This document shows, one piece after another, positions 1-8,316 of a DNA stretch of 64,000 bases; position 1 is the first letter of the stretch; the number at the start of each line of letters is the position of its first letter. The DNA is from Faecalicatena_A orotica (GTDB taxonomy: Bacteria > Bacillota > Clostridia > Lachnospirales > Lachnospiraceae). The stretch is taken from assembly GCF_040545875.1 (NCBI RefSeq), contig NZ_JBEPMR010000003.1. One strand, written 5' to 3'. The notes under the pieces are model-generated. The model did not search any database, was not told where the DNA came from, and was given only the letters and a program-made list of their open reading frames with translations. Both the position numbers and the translations under genes were made by a program.

Positions 1-4
1 ATTA

Positions 5-33
5 TTGAATAACAATATATAAAATGGTATAAT
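5..33 (+). promoter_or_regulatory. sigma-A promoter of the 161-aa gene
   Basis: TTGAAT (5-10) and a perfect TATAAT (28-33) are separated by 17 nt, upstream of the gene starting at 88. Confidence 0.75.
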
Positions 34-87
34 AAATATAAGTAATAAGTAAAATGTTTATTGTAAATGAAAAGGGAGGGCAAAGAA

Positions 88-573
88 ATGGGAACTGAAG
101 TTTTAACAAATAAAAAGTATGATTATATTTGCCGCTATCGTCCTAAGGCTTCCGGATCTGGCAGGGATGAATGCAGGGAAATATATCTATCCCGGCAGCA
201 GGCCGCATTATTAACCCTCCTGCACAGGACAAAAAGTTTTCCGGTATTCAGGCTCATGAATATGTATGATACAAGCCATGTATACGCCGAAATGTCAAAA
301 GACCCGTTTTATGTCACCAGTGACATGGAAACGGATGAAGAGATACTCGAATCCTCAGAAGATCTGAGGTATCTGTGCGGGCTAGGACTTTTGGAAATGG
401 ATTTCGGCGGGAAGGATAAGATTTATGTCTATCATTCTCTGGAGGATGGGGAATTTTTTAAGACAATCTTACAGAAATACAGCGAAATATCACATGTACA
501 CCCACTCATCCACAGAGGCGTTGTCCGTCTGACAGAAGACGGCAGGACGACAGAACTGATCTGCAGAAGGTAA
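88..573 (+). CDS. hypothetical protein, 161 aa
   Basis: I do not recognise this protein and assign no function. It is soluble-looking, with no signal peptide or membrane segment, and mixes charged and aromatic residues. The middle (about residues 75-100) is acidic, containing ETDEEILESSEDL. I chose the ATG at 88 because AGGGAGGG lies 7 nt before it; an in-frame ATG at 67 has no ribosome site. It is a monocistronic plus-strand gene with its own promoter at 5-33 and a strong hairpin terminator at 589-633. The next gene is convergent. The opposite-strand reading frame over its 3' end (432-635) is a shadow. Confidence 0.75.
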   Translation: MGTEVLTNKKYDYICRYRPKASGSGRDECREIYLSRQQAALLTLLHRTKSFPVFRLMNMYDTSHVYAEMSKDPFYVTSDMETDEEILESSEDLRYLCGLGLLEMDFGGKDKIYVYHSLEDGEFFKTILQKYSEISHVHPLIHRGVVRLTEDGRTTELICRR

Positions 574-588
574 GTCTGCCCCTGCCAT

Positions 589-633
589 GCAAAAAGACAC
601 CTGTGTTTCGAAAAAGCACAGGTGTCTTTTTGC
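589..633. terminator. bidirectional terminator
   Basis: A perfect 17-bp stem (589-605 with 617-633) encloses an 11-nt loop. Both arms carry an A/T run, so it can end the gene on the left and the convergent gene at 645-1001. Confidence 0.9.
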
Positions 634-644
634 AACTAATTGCC

Positions 645-1001
645 TTAGATCATAAGATCTTTCTTTTCTAGAATCGCTTCCACTGCCGCACAGGCCGGGC
701 AGTCACAGTATTTTGCCCCGGCAGCCTTAATCTCGCGGGCGTGTGCCGCTACTTCTTTTGCCTTATCCGCCCCGAACACCTGGGCCCCGGCTTCAGACTC
801 TGCAAATCCGATCAGATTGTCGACCGGCATAATATCCTCTTCCAGTTCTTCTATATACTTTCTGGTTTCTGCGGCCTCCCCTTCTGTGCCGACGGCATCC
901 AGCCATGCCAGAGCCGCAGCCTTTGTCTCACTGCTGCATGTCGGTGCGTCCACTAATTCGTGTGTCTTCTCAACAACGTAGTTCAATACTTCCTTGTCCA
1001 T
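645..1001 (-). CDS. small clostridial CxCPxC protein (often labelled Hsp90-like), 118 aa
   Basis: A short acidic helical protein. The C-terminal part holds CDCPAC, a compact cysteine cluster that could bind metal or cycle as a disulfide. From memory, close relatives in Lachnospiraceae are catalogued as 'heat-shock protein Hsp90' or 'molecular chaperone', but nothing in these 118 residues resembles the HtpG ATPase. That label is therefore likely a propagated mistake. The start at 1001 has AAGGAGTG six nt upstream; the longer frame to 1046 has none. Promoter TTGCGT-N17-TAAAAT lies at 1037-1065. It is a single gene, ended by the 589-633 hairpin. Function unknown. Confidence 0.75.
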   Translation of the reverse strand: MDKEVLNYVVEKTHELVDAPTCSSETKAAALAWLDAVGTEGEAAETRKYIEELEEDIMPVDNLIGFAESEAGAQVFGADKAKEVAAHAREIKAAGAKYCDCPACAAVEAILEKKDLMI

Positions 1002-1036
1002 AATTAACACTCCTTTTCTTCCAGAACTTTTCCTAT

Positions 1037-1065
1037 ATTTTACCATACTTATCCGGGTAACGCAA
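1037..1065 (-). promoter_or_regulatory. promoter of the CxCPxC gene
   Basis: On the minus strand TTGCGT (1060-1065) and TAAAAT (1037-1042) are separated by 17 nt, about 36 nt upstream of the start codon. Confidence 0.6.
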
Positions 1066-1100
1066 TTTGAACCTCTTTCCTATTCAAAACCCTATTCAAA

Positions 1101-1138
1101 ACAAGAGAACCAAGCGTTACCATGCACGTCTGGTTCTC
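1101..1138 (-). terminator. terminator of yqfD
   Basis: Stem GAGAACCA/TGGTTCTC (1105-1112 with 1131-1138) is partly extended inward. On the minus strand it is followed by TTGTTTTG. The tail runs into a perfect 12-bp tandem duplication (1079-1090 and 1091-1102). Confidence 0.75.
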
Positions 1139-1149
1139 CTTTATAGGGA

Positions 1150-2469
1150 TCATTCCTGTGTTTCTTCTGTTCCATCCGAAGTCTTATTCTCAATCTGCAT
1201 GATTTCGGTGTCCTTCTCCTGTGTGATCCGCTCATTCAGGTATAAGATGCCTTTTGCTGTTGCCGTGTCCTGACCGATATGTATTTTCACACTGTTATCT
1301 TTCATCTGGACATCCTTCTCTTCCAGATCTTTGGAGAACAGGCTGAAGTTTTCACTCAGCTGTTTCTGGAGGTCTTCTTTTGTGTGTGGTTTCTCTTTGG
1401 AGGTGTATGATCTAACAATCTTACTGCCGTAAGATACAGGGAGGTAGAAATTCTCACCTAATTTCAGCTGGTGCTCCTTTGTGTACATCTCCCATTCTTT
1501 ATAATCATTCTTCAGTGTGCCGACTGAGAGTATCCGGGAACCGATTTTTAGATAATACAAGCGTCTCTGGGACTTCTCATAGTATTTCTTTTTATATTTT
1601 GTGCTGATTGTATCCTCGTAAGCCATCTGTGTATCCGCAAATATATCCGCATCCGAAGTCTGGTACTGGTAGTCGATGACTTCGCCTGCATCGTTCATGA
1701 CCTCGATCCTGCCGGACACGAGGATGTCGCCTTTTGCGACGGTATCTCCGACATGCACCATCGGGACTCCCGTCCGGGTGATGATACTGGTAATCACACC
1801 GTCTTTCGTTGCAACCAGGTCTTTCGGCTCCTTCGGCTGAGCCTGGCTGCTCTCGGTTTTTGGGACTTCTGGGGGAGTGGAATCGGAGGAGGCACTTTTA
1901 GGGTCCGCATCCTCTCCGTCCTCCCGGAACGTATCTTCATTTTCCTTGATCTGGATACGGAGCCGGCTGCCGTCAATGGATGCAGATACCCAGACGATAT
2001 CGTCGTACTCTTTTCGGATTTCTTTTACGATCTGTGCACAGTCAACCTGTTTTTTCGGCATATGGGGAGTGACCTCTTTCGTCTCGAGAAATTCAAGCAG
2101 CGTCTCGTTTGTCCATTTTTCGTTTCCCTCAAAATGAATGTCCCAGATAAAGCTGGAATACAGGTATAAAAGCCCGAGACAAAGGAAGAAGCTGATAAAA
2201 AACAGCTTCCGCTTCCGGTACCTCTGCAGAAAAAAAGGAAGACCGGCCCTGCCTGTCAGTACCACTCTTGTATGCGTTTTACGGACGATCGGTCGAAGCT
2301 TTCGAAAACCTTTGAGGCTCATATACATCTCATACGCATTGCCGCAGGGAGTCAGTCCCCATATATAAATTTGATGGTGGCTGCACAGATTTAAAAAGCG
2401 TTCGGGGGAATATCCCTCGACGCGGACCTTTACATAGCCATGTACATACCGGATGATTGACTGTATCAC
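1150..2469 (-). CDS. yqfD: sporulation protein YqfD, 439 aa
   Basis: Sporulation membrane protein of the YqfD family, from an operon expressed in the mother cell in Bacillus; its biochemical role is not established. An N-terminal basic domain (1-85, with CSHHQIYIWG) precedes one membrane segment near residues 89-108. A POTRA-like extracytoplasmic part follows, then an acidic proline-rich linker (about 180-215) and a C-terminal domain. The linker is longer than in Bacillus YqfD. The start codon is GTG, with GAGG about 11 nt before it. It lies 13 nt downstream of yqfC, as in other Firmicutes, but phoH and ybeY, which often follow, are absent; a terminator ends the unit. Confidence 0.9.
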   Translation of the reverse strand: MIQSIIRYVHGYVKVRVEGYSPERFLNLCSHHQIYIWGLTPCGNAYEMYMSLKGFRKLRPIVRKTHTRVVLTGRAGLPFFLQRYRKRKLFFISFFLCLGLLYLYSSFIWDIHFEGNEKWTNETLLEFLETKEVTPHMPKKQVDCAQIVKEIRKEYDDIVWVSASIDGSRLRIQIKENEDTFREDGEDADPKSASSDSTPPEVPKTESSQAQPKEPKDLVATKDGVITSIITRTGVPMVHVGDTVAKGDILVSGRIEVMNDAGEVIDYQYQTSDADIFADTQMAYEDTISTKYKKKYYEKSQRRLYYLKIGSRILSVGTLKNDYKEWEMYTKEHQLKLGENFYLPVSYGSKIVRSYTSKEKPHTKEDLQKQLSENFSLFSKDLEEKDVQMKDNSVKIHIGQDTATAKGILYLNERITQEKDTEIMQIENKTSDGTEETQE

Positions 2470-2482
2470 AGTTTTTCTTACC

Positions 2483-2782
2483 TCACTTACAATATTCTAG
2501 CGAACAAATTCTGCCTGTAATCTTCATTTCATCGTTGGTATAATACTCTATTTGAAGGTTTTTCCCCTGAAGCCGGATCTGGCACCCTTTGGTCTGGACA
2601 CGGATCAGGACATCCGTGTATTCAATGATGCCGCGGTAATTTTCGATGCAGACTTCCTGACAGCCCACGATTGTGACAACGGCTGCACCGAGGACTACAT
2701 CCTTTGGCATACTTGCAGCAGATGCCAGTTTTTCTTTGAATTTTTCGTTATCTAAATCTCTGCCCATATAGAAATGCCACAC
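2483..2782 (-). CDS. yqfC: sporulation protein YqfC, 99 aa
   Basis: Small sporulation protein of the YqfC/YabP family, paired with yqfD. The family core is visible in MPKDVVLGAAVVTIVG followed by ENYRGIIEY. There are no membrane segments. The start is ambiguous. A GTG at 2782 has AAAGGG five nt upstream. An ATG at 2767 matches the usual family N-terminus but has no clear ribosome site. The GTG and the ribosome site fall in a predicted stem-loop (2775-2814). It is transcribed first in the yqfC-yqfD pair. Confidence 0.88.
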   Translation of the reverse strand: MWHFYMGRDLDNEKFKEKLASAASMPKDVVLGAAVVTIVGCQEVCIENYRGIIEYTDVLIRVQTKGCQIRLQGKNLQIEYYTNDEMKITGRICSLEYCK

Positions 2783-2814
2783 ATACGCCCTTTATTTGAA
2801 GTATATGTGCGGCA
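2775..2814 (-). promoter_or_regulatory. stem-loop enclosing the yqfC ribosome site
   Basis: TGCCACACATAC (2775-2786) can pair with 2801-2814 apart from a 2-nt bulge. On the minus strand the loop carries AAAGGG and the 3' arm carries the GTG start of yqfC. No U-tract follows, so it is not a simple terminator. A role in translation control is inference. Confidence 0.4.
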
Positions 2815-2838
2815 CAATTGTCCTATTCTTATGAATTC

Positions 2839-3456
2839 TTATTTCCGGCTTCTGATGCGGACTGCTGTGGCCATCAAAATAACACCCCCGGCAAGGAGCC
2901 AGTATTTTTCGGTATAGCTGCCCTTCGTCATCGAGAAGGGATAGAATACCTTCAGATATTTAGAGCCTGCCCCCATTGCGGTGATATAGTAGAATACAGG
3001 GATCATGTAACCCGCAATCAGGTTATCCGTCAGGCTGTAAAACAAAAGTCCGAGCCCTCCCATAAAGATCATTTCCGCGAGTGTCCCTGCATAGTATGCC
3101 GGTGCCTCCATCTGGCAGCCATTTATGTGGAGGATTAAGATGTATACGCCGAGATATAATGCGAGGACAAGCACGGCCTCTATGGCCCGGATGCTGTAAA
3201 CAGTGCTTATTTTTGTATATTTCGACCGGATCAGGTCTCTTAAATCCGGATTCTGCTCGGGAAGGAAGACAGGGGGGATCAGGATAATCCCGATCAGGGC
3301 CACATACATTTCCAGAACCTTGGCAGTGTCCGCCAAAGGCAGGTTCTTTACCCCCAGTACGAGCGGGGAAAGGCAGAGCAGGATGCCTGCCGTGACGGCA
3401 TGGACGGGCAGGTTATGCCTTATGTTCTCTCTTGCGATTTCCAAATAATTTGCCAC
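2839..3456 (-). CDS. multi-pass membrane protein, putative ABC transporter permease subunit, 205 aa
   Basis: Five to six hydrophobic segments (for example ALIGIILIPPVFL, AVLVLALYLGVYILIL, MIFMGGLGLLFYSL) and a basic C-terminus (RIRSRK) mark an integral membrane protein. It is the last gene of an exporter operon behind an ATPase and an ABC-2 type permease and overlaps that permease by 44 nt. I infer it is a second, half-size permease. I prefer a GTG start at 3456 (GGGAGG 10 nt upstream) over the TTG at 3465, where the ribosome site would abut the start codon. No family name can be given with confidence. Confidence 0.7.
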   Translation of the reverse strand: MANYLEIARENIRHNLPVHAVTAGILLCLSPLVLGVKNLPLADTAKVLEMYVALIGIILIPPVFLPEQNPDLRDLIRSKYTKISTVYSIRAIEAVLVLALYLGVYILILHINGCQMEAPAYYAGTLAEMIFMGGLGLLFYSLTDNLIAGYMIPVFYYITAMGAGSKYLKVFYPFSMTKGSYTEKYWLLAGGVILMATAVRIRSRK

Positions 3457-4648
3457 GGATATCAAGCCTCCCTTTCCTCTTTAATGAATAGATCCAGACA
3501 GTAACTGCAGCGAGCAGGATGGAAATTCCTGCGTACAGCGCCCTGTTTGCAGCCAGCTGGCTGAAACCTGCATGAAAACCTTCATAATTAAACGGTGTGT
3601 TGTGTCTGGGAACGAGATCCCAGCCGTATATTCCGCCGTGCATGGCTGACATGGAACTAAAGACAGACAGAAACCACCAAATAAGCTGTACCAGTACACC
3701 CAGAGCCGTGTCCGTAAGTTCCGTCAGAACCATTCCCACGGCAGTGGAGATCATGGCAGTCGGCATCAGCCAGCCAACACTGTATTTCACGAATGCCAGA
3801 TAATCCAGACGGATACCTCCTCCTGCAGCTTTGATACATTCGGACAGCGGTATGCAGGAAATGAGGAGAACCGGCAGCATCAGCATTACAATCATGGAAA
3901 AGTAACGGCTGAAGATAATCACGGCTGAAGAGGCCTTTCTTGATGCGATCAGCGCCTGCATGCGGGAACGCCTGTCACGCATGCCCCGCGTGGCTGCCAG
4001 AAATACGGGCAGTATCCCGAGCATAATTCCCATGTAATCACTAAACAGTCTTGCATATGCACCGGTAAAATGATCTTTTTCTGTCAGGTCATTATATTGC
4101 TGCAGTGCCTGTTCATAAGTCATTGGTGTTTTTGCATTTGTTTTAAGACTCTCTTTACTGTAATTGGAACCTCCTCCAAGCATATCGTCTGTTTCTTCCA
4201 TTAATGCACAGAACCGTTCAAAAGTAAGCCCGTCTTTTGGCTTGACCGGCGAACTGCCGTATACGATCTGGCTGTCTCCCTGGGCCGCTGTCATCGCATC
4301 GTCGATCTCCTGATCTGTGGACAGCCCTGTTGTTTCAGTAACAATCTCATGGATCCTCTTTAACTCCTTTTGACTGGGCTTGACTGTTTTATAAAACCCG
4401 ATCGGGTACGTTGTAAAGGAGCCGCTCCTGTACTCACTGACCAGATATCCAAGCGTTGCCTCCATTGTGGCCTGTTCATCACCGCCTGCGACCATGCCGT
4501 AGTCTTCCTGCCCCGGTTCCGGTTTCTCGGCAAATTCCATGCTGCCGAGCTGGGAGTTGAAAAAAATAAGCAGGATCAGGATGATCAGCCAGTAGATCAT
4601 GCTTTTGGCCGTCTGTTTACATTCTTTTATGAATAGATGTCCAAACAT
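3413..4648 (-). CDS. ABC-2 type transporter permease, 411 aa
   Basis: Membrane subunit of an ABC exporter. One membrane segment near residues 17-31 is followed by a large extracytoplasmic domain (about 32-200). Five more segments lie between about 205 and 395, for example FSRYFSMIVMLMLPVLLIS. This is the ABC-2/NatB-like layout. Its ATG overlaps the ATPase stop codon in ATGA, so the two are translationally coupled. Genetic context (two-component system plus ATPase plus two permeases) suggests export of, or protection against, an envelope-active compound. The substrate is unknown. Confidence 0.85.
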   Translation of the reverse strand: MFGHLFIKECKQTAKSMIYWLIILILLIFFNSQLGSMEFAEKPEPGQEDYGMVAGGDEQATMEATLGYLVSEYRSGSFTTYPIGFYKTVKPSQKELKRIHEIVTETTGLSTDQEIDDAMTAAQGDSQIVYGSSPVKPKDGLTFERFCALMEETDDMLGGGSNYSKESLKTNAKTPMTYEQALQQYNDLTEKDHFTGAYARLFSDYMGIMLGILPVFLAATRGMRDRRSRMQALIASRKASSAVIIFSRYFSMIVMLMLPVLLISCIPLSECIKAAGGGIRLDYLAFVKYSVGWLMPTAMISTAVGMVLTELTDTALGVLVQLIWWFLSVFSSMSAMHGGIYGWDLVPRHNTPFNYEGFHAGFSQLAANRALYAGISILLAAVTVWIYSLKRKGRLDIRGKLFGNRKREHKA

Positions 4649-5526
4649 CAGGCCTCACTCCCTTCTCCGTTCATCAGATACATGTAAGCATCTTCTACAC
4701 CCGCATCACAGCTTTCGGCCGAAGCGAAGGGCTTCTTCTCTGCGATAAAACGGATCATGACATTGTTTCCAAGTGTCAGCATGCTGGTTACGATGTATCT
4801 TTCTTTTAATTGCGGAAGTTCGTGTCTGCTGATCTGGGCAGTATAAACTTTTCCGTCAGCCATTTCAATCAGGCCGGAAACGGTTCCCTGATAAAGGATT
4901 TCCCCATTATTTAAGACGGCTATCTGTTCGCAGGTTGCTTCGATGTCCCCTACAATATGGGTAGAGAGAATGACGATGCGTTCTTCTGCAATCTCACAGA
5001 GAAGATTCCGGAAACGGACTCTTTCCTCCGGGTCCAATCCGGCCGTCGGTTCGTCTACAATAAGAATTCTTGGGTTATGCAGGATCGCCTGGGCGATACC
5101 GAGGCGGCGTTTCATTCCGCCGGAAAGTGCCTTTACTTTTGTTTTTCTGTCATTCTGGAGATTCACCTTCTCCAGCAGATATGGAATTCTCTTTCTGCGT
5201 TCGGCTGTACTCAGTCCGGAGAGAACGCCCAGATAATCCATTGCCTCATAGACGCTCATATTCGGGTACATGGAAAAATCCTGGGGCAGGTACCCGGTCA
5301 TCTTACGGATTCTGGCAGAGTCTTCTACCGGAATTCCACAGACTGTAATCCGTCCGTCTGATTTTGGCAGCAGTGTGGCAAGCACCTTCATAAGAGTCGT
5401 TTTTCCGGCGCCGTTTCGCCCGAGCAGTCCGAACATTCCCTGTTGAATGGTCAGATCAACCTCCTTTAAAGCCTGTTTCTTTCCATAATATTGATTCAAA
5501 TGTTCAATCTTAATTTCAGCAGACAT
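4648..5526 (-). CDS. ABC transporter ATP-binding protein, 292 aa
   Basis: Energy-coupling ATPase of the exporter. Walker A is GLLGRNGAGKTT near residues 33-44, the Q-loop is at GYLPQDF, the signature is ALSGGMKRR, Walker B is ILIVDEPTAGLDP, and the H-loop histidine is in LSTHIV. A C-terminal extension of about 75 residues carries no motif I know. It opens the exporter operon and has its own promoter (5617-5650), which shares a direct-repeat box with the upstream two-component operon. The ribosome site is GAGAGG, about 12 nt before the ATG. Confidence 0.92.
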   Translation of the reverse strand: MSAEIKIEHLNQYYGKKQALKEVDLTIQQGMFGLLGRNGAGKTTLMKVLATLLPKSDGRITVCGIPVEDSARIRKMTGYLPQDFSMYPNMSVYEAMDYLGVLSGLSTAERRKRIPYLLEKVNLQNDRKTKVKALSGGMKRRLGIAQAILHNPRILIVDEPTAGLDPEERVRFRNLLCEIAEERIVILSTHIVGDIEATCEQIAVLNNGEILYQGTVSGLIEMADGKVYTAQISRHELPQLKERYIVTSMLTLGNNVMIRFIAEKKPFASAESCDAGVEDAYMYLMNGEGSEA

Positions 5527-5616
5527 TCTTTGATTAACCTCTCTTTCCTGAAGATCCCCGGACTTGTTTTGTCTTAGTCCATTTCATTTTTATGTGATCT
5601 TCTTGTCTATGAAGCT

Positions 5617-5650
5617 ATCATACCGAAGAAATGTCTATATTTTCTCTATG
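5617..5650 (-). promoter_or_regulatory. response-regulator-type promoter of the ABC exporter
   Basis: The -10 is TATGAT (5617-5622). Exactly 10 nt upstream are two ATAGA-containing direct repeats 11 bp apart (5633-5639 and 5644-5650) in place of a good -35. Spacing and motif match the promoter at 7610-7643. Confidence 0.6.
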
Positions 5651-5667
5651 AAAACTTAAGATTCTCT

Positions 5668-6912
5668 TCATTCATTCTTACTGGAAAATGAAGCTGTCAC
5701 AACCGCACCGCCTTCTATGGAGTTGGCCAGACTTAACTCACCGCCGTGCTTGGCACAAAGCTGCCTGCAGATATGGAGCCCGATTCCAAAATGGGGATTC
5801 TCACCGTCATTCTCTTCCGGCAGTTTCCGGTGCTCCCTGTGGTAAGGAAGGAGGGCTTTTTGAAAGTCATATTCCGTAAATCCGCTTCCGTCATCCTGAA
5901 CGACCAGATACAACATCTCTTCTCTTTCTTCATATTGAAGTGTGACTGTAATCCGTCTGGATGCAAAGCGGATGGCATTTGACAGCAGATTTTCCAGAAC
6001 CTCCAGAAGGAGATTTACATCGACAGCAGCTTTTTTTGAGGGCAGGGTTTCAGTTTGTCCGCTGAGAATAATTTCCACATCGCCGATCTGGTTCAGTGCA
6101 AAGATAACCTCTAAAATTTCACTCTGGATCTGCCCGGGCGTATAGAGTTCTTTTTGTACCGGAATCTCATCAAGGCTGCGGATTCCTTTCATTGTCCTGC
6201 TGTACTGTTCCAGACGGCTTAAATGCTCTGACATCAGTCTGAGCGTCTCTAACATTTTCTCCTGACTGATTTTCCCCTGCGGCAGGTAGCGCTCCAGAAA
6301 GTCAGAATATCCTTTCAGAACGGTTAGCGGCGTCCTTAAGTCATGGGCAAATGCGGCATTGAGCTGTTTCTGGTTCTCTACCAGCTCCCACATCATTTCC
6401 TTATTATGTATGAGTTCAAGCCGCATTTCGTCGAAGGAACGGCAGAGCAGCCCCATCTCATCCCTGCTTTCATATGTCAGGTCAAAATCCAGATTATTCC
6501 GCCGTACCTGCTCTGTGCCTTCTTTTAGAATATTCAGCGGTTTTTTCAATCTTTTCTTATAAAAAAGCAGGCTTGCGGCAATAGACCCTGCTACTCCATA
6601 GACAAAGGGACTCCACACACGTATCGTGTCGAGCAGGAGCATCCAGAGCCCGTCGTGATTCTGAAAACCGGTGTAACTGTCCGTCCAGAACGGCCACTCC
6701 GACAATTTGATGGTAAAGAACCATAATTCGCTGTCACCGCTGTATCTGCTCCAGATCATGCTTTCATACCGGTAGCAGGCCGTTATCGTCAGATAAGACA
6801 GTACCGCCCCAGCCGCGGCAAACACGAGGATATATGCGGCGATTGCGCTTCGAAATGAGATATTGCGTATTTTATGGCTGACCACAGATGTTTTTTCTTC
6901 TAACCAATCCAT
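5668..6912 (-). CDS. sensor histidine kinase, 414 aa
   Basis: Membrane-bound sensor kinase. Two membrane segments (about 22-44 and 102-118) flank a short aromatic-rich extracytoplasmic loop. A HAMP linker follows, then the H-box AHDLRTPLTVL with the phospho-accepting histidine near residue 190. The catalytic domain has N-box NLLSNAIRFA, G1 DDGSGF and G2 GIGLHICRQLC. The ATG at 6912 is preceded by GTGGGG five nt upstream and overlaps the end of the response regulator gene by 13 nt. It probably phosphorylates the regulator encoded just upstream and controls the ABC exporter downstream. Confidence 0.92.
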   Translation of the reverse strand: MDWLEEKTSVVSHKIRNISFRSAIAAYILVFAAAGAVLSYLTITACYRYESMIWSRYSGDSELWFFTIKLSEWPFWTDSYTGFQNHDGLWMLLLDTIRVWSPFVYGVAGSIAASLLFYKKRLKKPLNILKEGTEQVRRNNLDFDLTYESRDEMGLLCRSFDEMRLELIHNKEMMWELVENQKQLNAAFAHDLRTPLTVLKGYSDFLERYLPQGKISQEKMLETLRLMSEHLSRLEQYSRTMKGIRSLDEIPVQKELYTPGQIQSEILEVIFALNQIGDVEIILSGQTETLPSKKAAVDVNLLLEVLENLLSNAIRFASRRITVTLQYEEREEMLYLVVQDDGSGFTEYDFQKALLPYHREHRKLPEENDGENPHFGIGLHICRQLCAKHGGELSLANSIEGGAVVTASFSSKNE

Positions 6913-7571
6913 TTGTACCCCACTCCCCATACCGTTTCTATGTATGTTTTCTTTGTGAACCCGGACAGCTTCAGCCGGATGCGTCGGATATGCTCAGTCA
7001 CAATGCTGCTGTCACCGCAGCCGTCGTAGCCACGCACTTTCTCATACACCTGTTCCTTGGAAAATACCTGTCCACTGTTCATGGACAAAAGCTCCACAAT
7101 ATTGAATTCTGTTTTTGTCAGGTTCACTGGCCGGTTATCGTAATAAACACAGCGCTCCTCATAGTGTATGGCCAGAGCCCCCTGTACTCTGACAGCCTGT
7201 GTCTGATTCTTCCGCTCCTCCCGGCGCAGGTGTGCCTCAACCCTTGCACCCAGTTCCTCGATACTGAACGGCTTAACGATATAATCGTCACCGCCCAGAA
7301 GGAGTCCCCGTATCCGGTCCTCCTCCTCAATCTTGGCGGTCAGAAAGACGATCGGGCAGGATACATGGCTGCGGATCATCGTACACACCTCAAATCCGTC
7401 AATCCCGGGAAGGTTTACATCCAGCAGGATAAGGTCCGGTTTCATGGACAGCCTGCTGAAAACCTCGGTTCCGTTCGTGGCTGTGATCACCTGATATCCC
7501 TGTATTTCAAAATAATCTTTTAAGAGCTGGAGGATTCCAGGCTCATCATCAACTGCTAAAATTTTTTTCAT
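6900..7571 (-). CDS. OmpR/PhoB-family response regulator, 223 aa
   Basis: Receiver domain (about 1-115) with acidic pocket VDDEP, phospho-acceptor in LLDVNLPG, switch threonine in FLTAK and lysine in IVKPFS. A winged-helix DNA-binding domain follows (NLTKTEFNIVELL to the wing VWGVGYKWIG). The start at 7571 (MKKILAVDDEP) follows GGAT at 9 nt and matches the family; five extra residues are possible from 7586. It is first in a kinase/regulator operon. Its promoter carries two TGTAGA direct repeats 11 bp apart, and the exporter promoter carries a related pair, suggesting auto-activation plus activation of the exporter. Confidence 0.93.
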   Translation of the reverse strand: MKKILAVDDEPGILQLLKDYFEIQGYQVITATNGTEVFSRLSMKPDLILLDVNLPGIDGFEVCTMIRSHVSCPIVFLTAKIEEEDRIRGLLLGGDDYIVKPFSIEELGARVEAHLRREERKNQTQAVRVQGALAIHYEERCVYYDNRPVNLTKTEFNIVELLSMNSGQVFSKEQVYEKVRGYDGCGDSSIVTEHIRRIRLKLSGFTKKTYIETVWGVGYKWIG

Positions 7572-7609
7572 ATAATATTCATCCAACTTTCTACAGAGTT
7601 CGTGTTGTT

Positions 7610-7643
7610 ATTATACTAATAAATTCTCTACAAAAAGTCTACA
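7610..7643 (-). promoter_or_regulatory. response-regulator-type promoter of the two-component operon
   Basis: The -10 is TATAAT (7610-7615). After 10 nt come two TGTAGA direct repeats (7626-7632 and 7637-7643) in an 11-bp register. There is no recognisable -35, as expected for an activated promoter. Confidence 0.65.
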
Positions 7644-7660
7644 AGGAGATAGGACTGGCA

Positions 7661-8128
7661 TTATTTAACCAATTTTAAAACATCTTTTGCAGTCATGTTT
7701 GAGTAGAGTTTTCCGTCGATGAGTATGTTGGGGGCGGTCCGGCATTGTTTCAGGCATGGCCTTGTCTTTATACATACTTTGCCGTCTTTTGAGATGCCGT
7801 TTTTCTGGGTCTTAAGTTCCCTGCCCAGAATTTTCAAAAGTTCCTGTGAGCCTTTGTCCGTGCAGGCTTTTCCTGTGCAGACTACGATTTCATGCTGGTA
7901 GGCTGCCTCCTTCAGTGAGGGGTAGATTTTGACCAATACCTGAATGACAGAAGGGCTGACCCCGGCGGCTTCGGCCGCACGTCGCTTTAACTCCGAGGTG
8001 ATGCAGCCGTTGACTTCCTGAAGTTCCCTCAGCATCTGTACAATATTATCCTGATCGCTTTTGTTGTCCATCTGGCTGTAATACTGCAGTATTTCTTCTG
8101 TCTGCCCTGCTTTCTGAGAATCATTCAT
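7661..8128 (-). CDS. NuoE-like thioredoxin-fold [2Fe-2S] ferredoxin, 155 aa
   Basis: N-terminal helical part and C-terminal thioredoxin-like ferredoxin fold of the NuoE/HndA family. The four cluster ligands are visible as C-x4-C (CTGKAC) and C-x3-C (CLKQC), spaced as in the family. Such subunits normally work with a NuoF-like flavoprotein or an iron hydrogenase; none is adjacent, so the partner is unknown. The correct ATG at 8128 has GGAGG 9 nt upstream. The open frame reaching 8299 adds a basic, low-quality extension and is not used. It is a lone gene between the two-component system and an unrelated membrane protein. Confidence 0.85.
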   Translation of the reverse strand: MNDSQKAGQTEEILQYYSQMDNKSDQDNIVQMLRELQEVNGCITSELKRRAAEAAGVSPSVIQVLVKIYPSLKEAAYQHEIVVCTGKACTDKGSQELLKILGRELKTQKNGISKDGKVCIKTRPCLKQCRTAPNILIDGKLYSNMTAKDVLKLVK

Positions 8129-8241
8129 TTCTATTAACCTCCGTTTCTCTTCCATTTTATCAGTATTACCTGAAACTGTCAGCCTTAATCTTAATACAGT
8201 CAAAGGTTCCTTATGAAGTCCAATACCCCGCAGGCATAGAT

Positions 8242-8270
8242 AAACCGCAGGGCCGGATGTCCTGCGGTTT
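8242..8270 (-). terminator. probable terminator of the endonuclease/phosphatase gene
   Basis: A perfect 10-bp stem (8242-8251 with 8261-8270) encloses a 9-nt loop. The minus-strand tail is U-rich only at its start (TTTATC), so efficiency is uncertain. Confidence 0.5.
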
Positions 8271-8316
8271 GTTCTTGATGGTTGACCTCTGTTTTGCAAA
8301 AGGAGCCATAAACATA

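Noticed and set aside
1079..1102. 12-bp tandem duplication
   Set aside because: A single perfect duplication in the tail of a terminator; likely slippage, with no sign of a larger repeat array.
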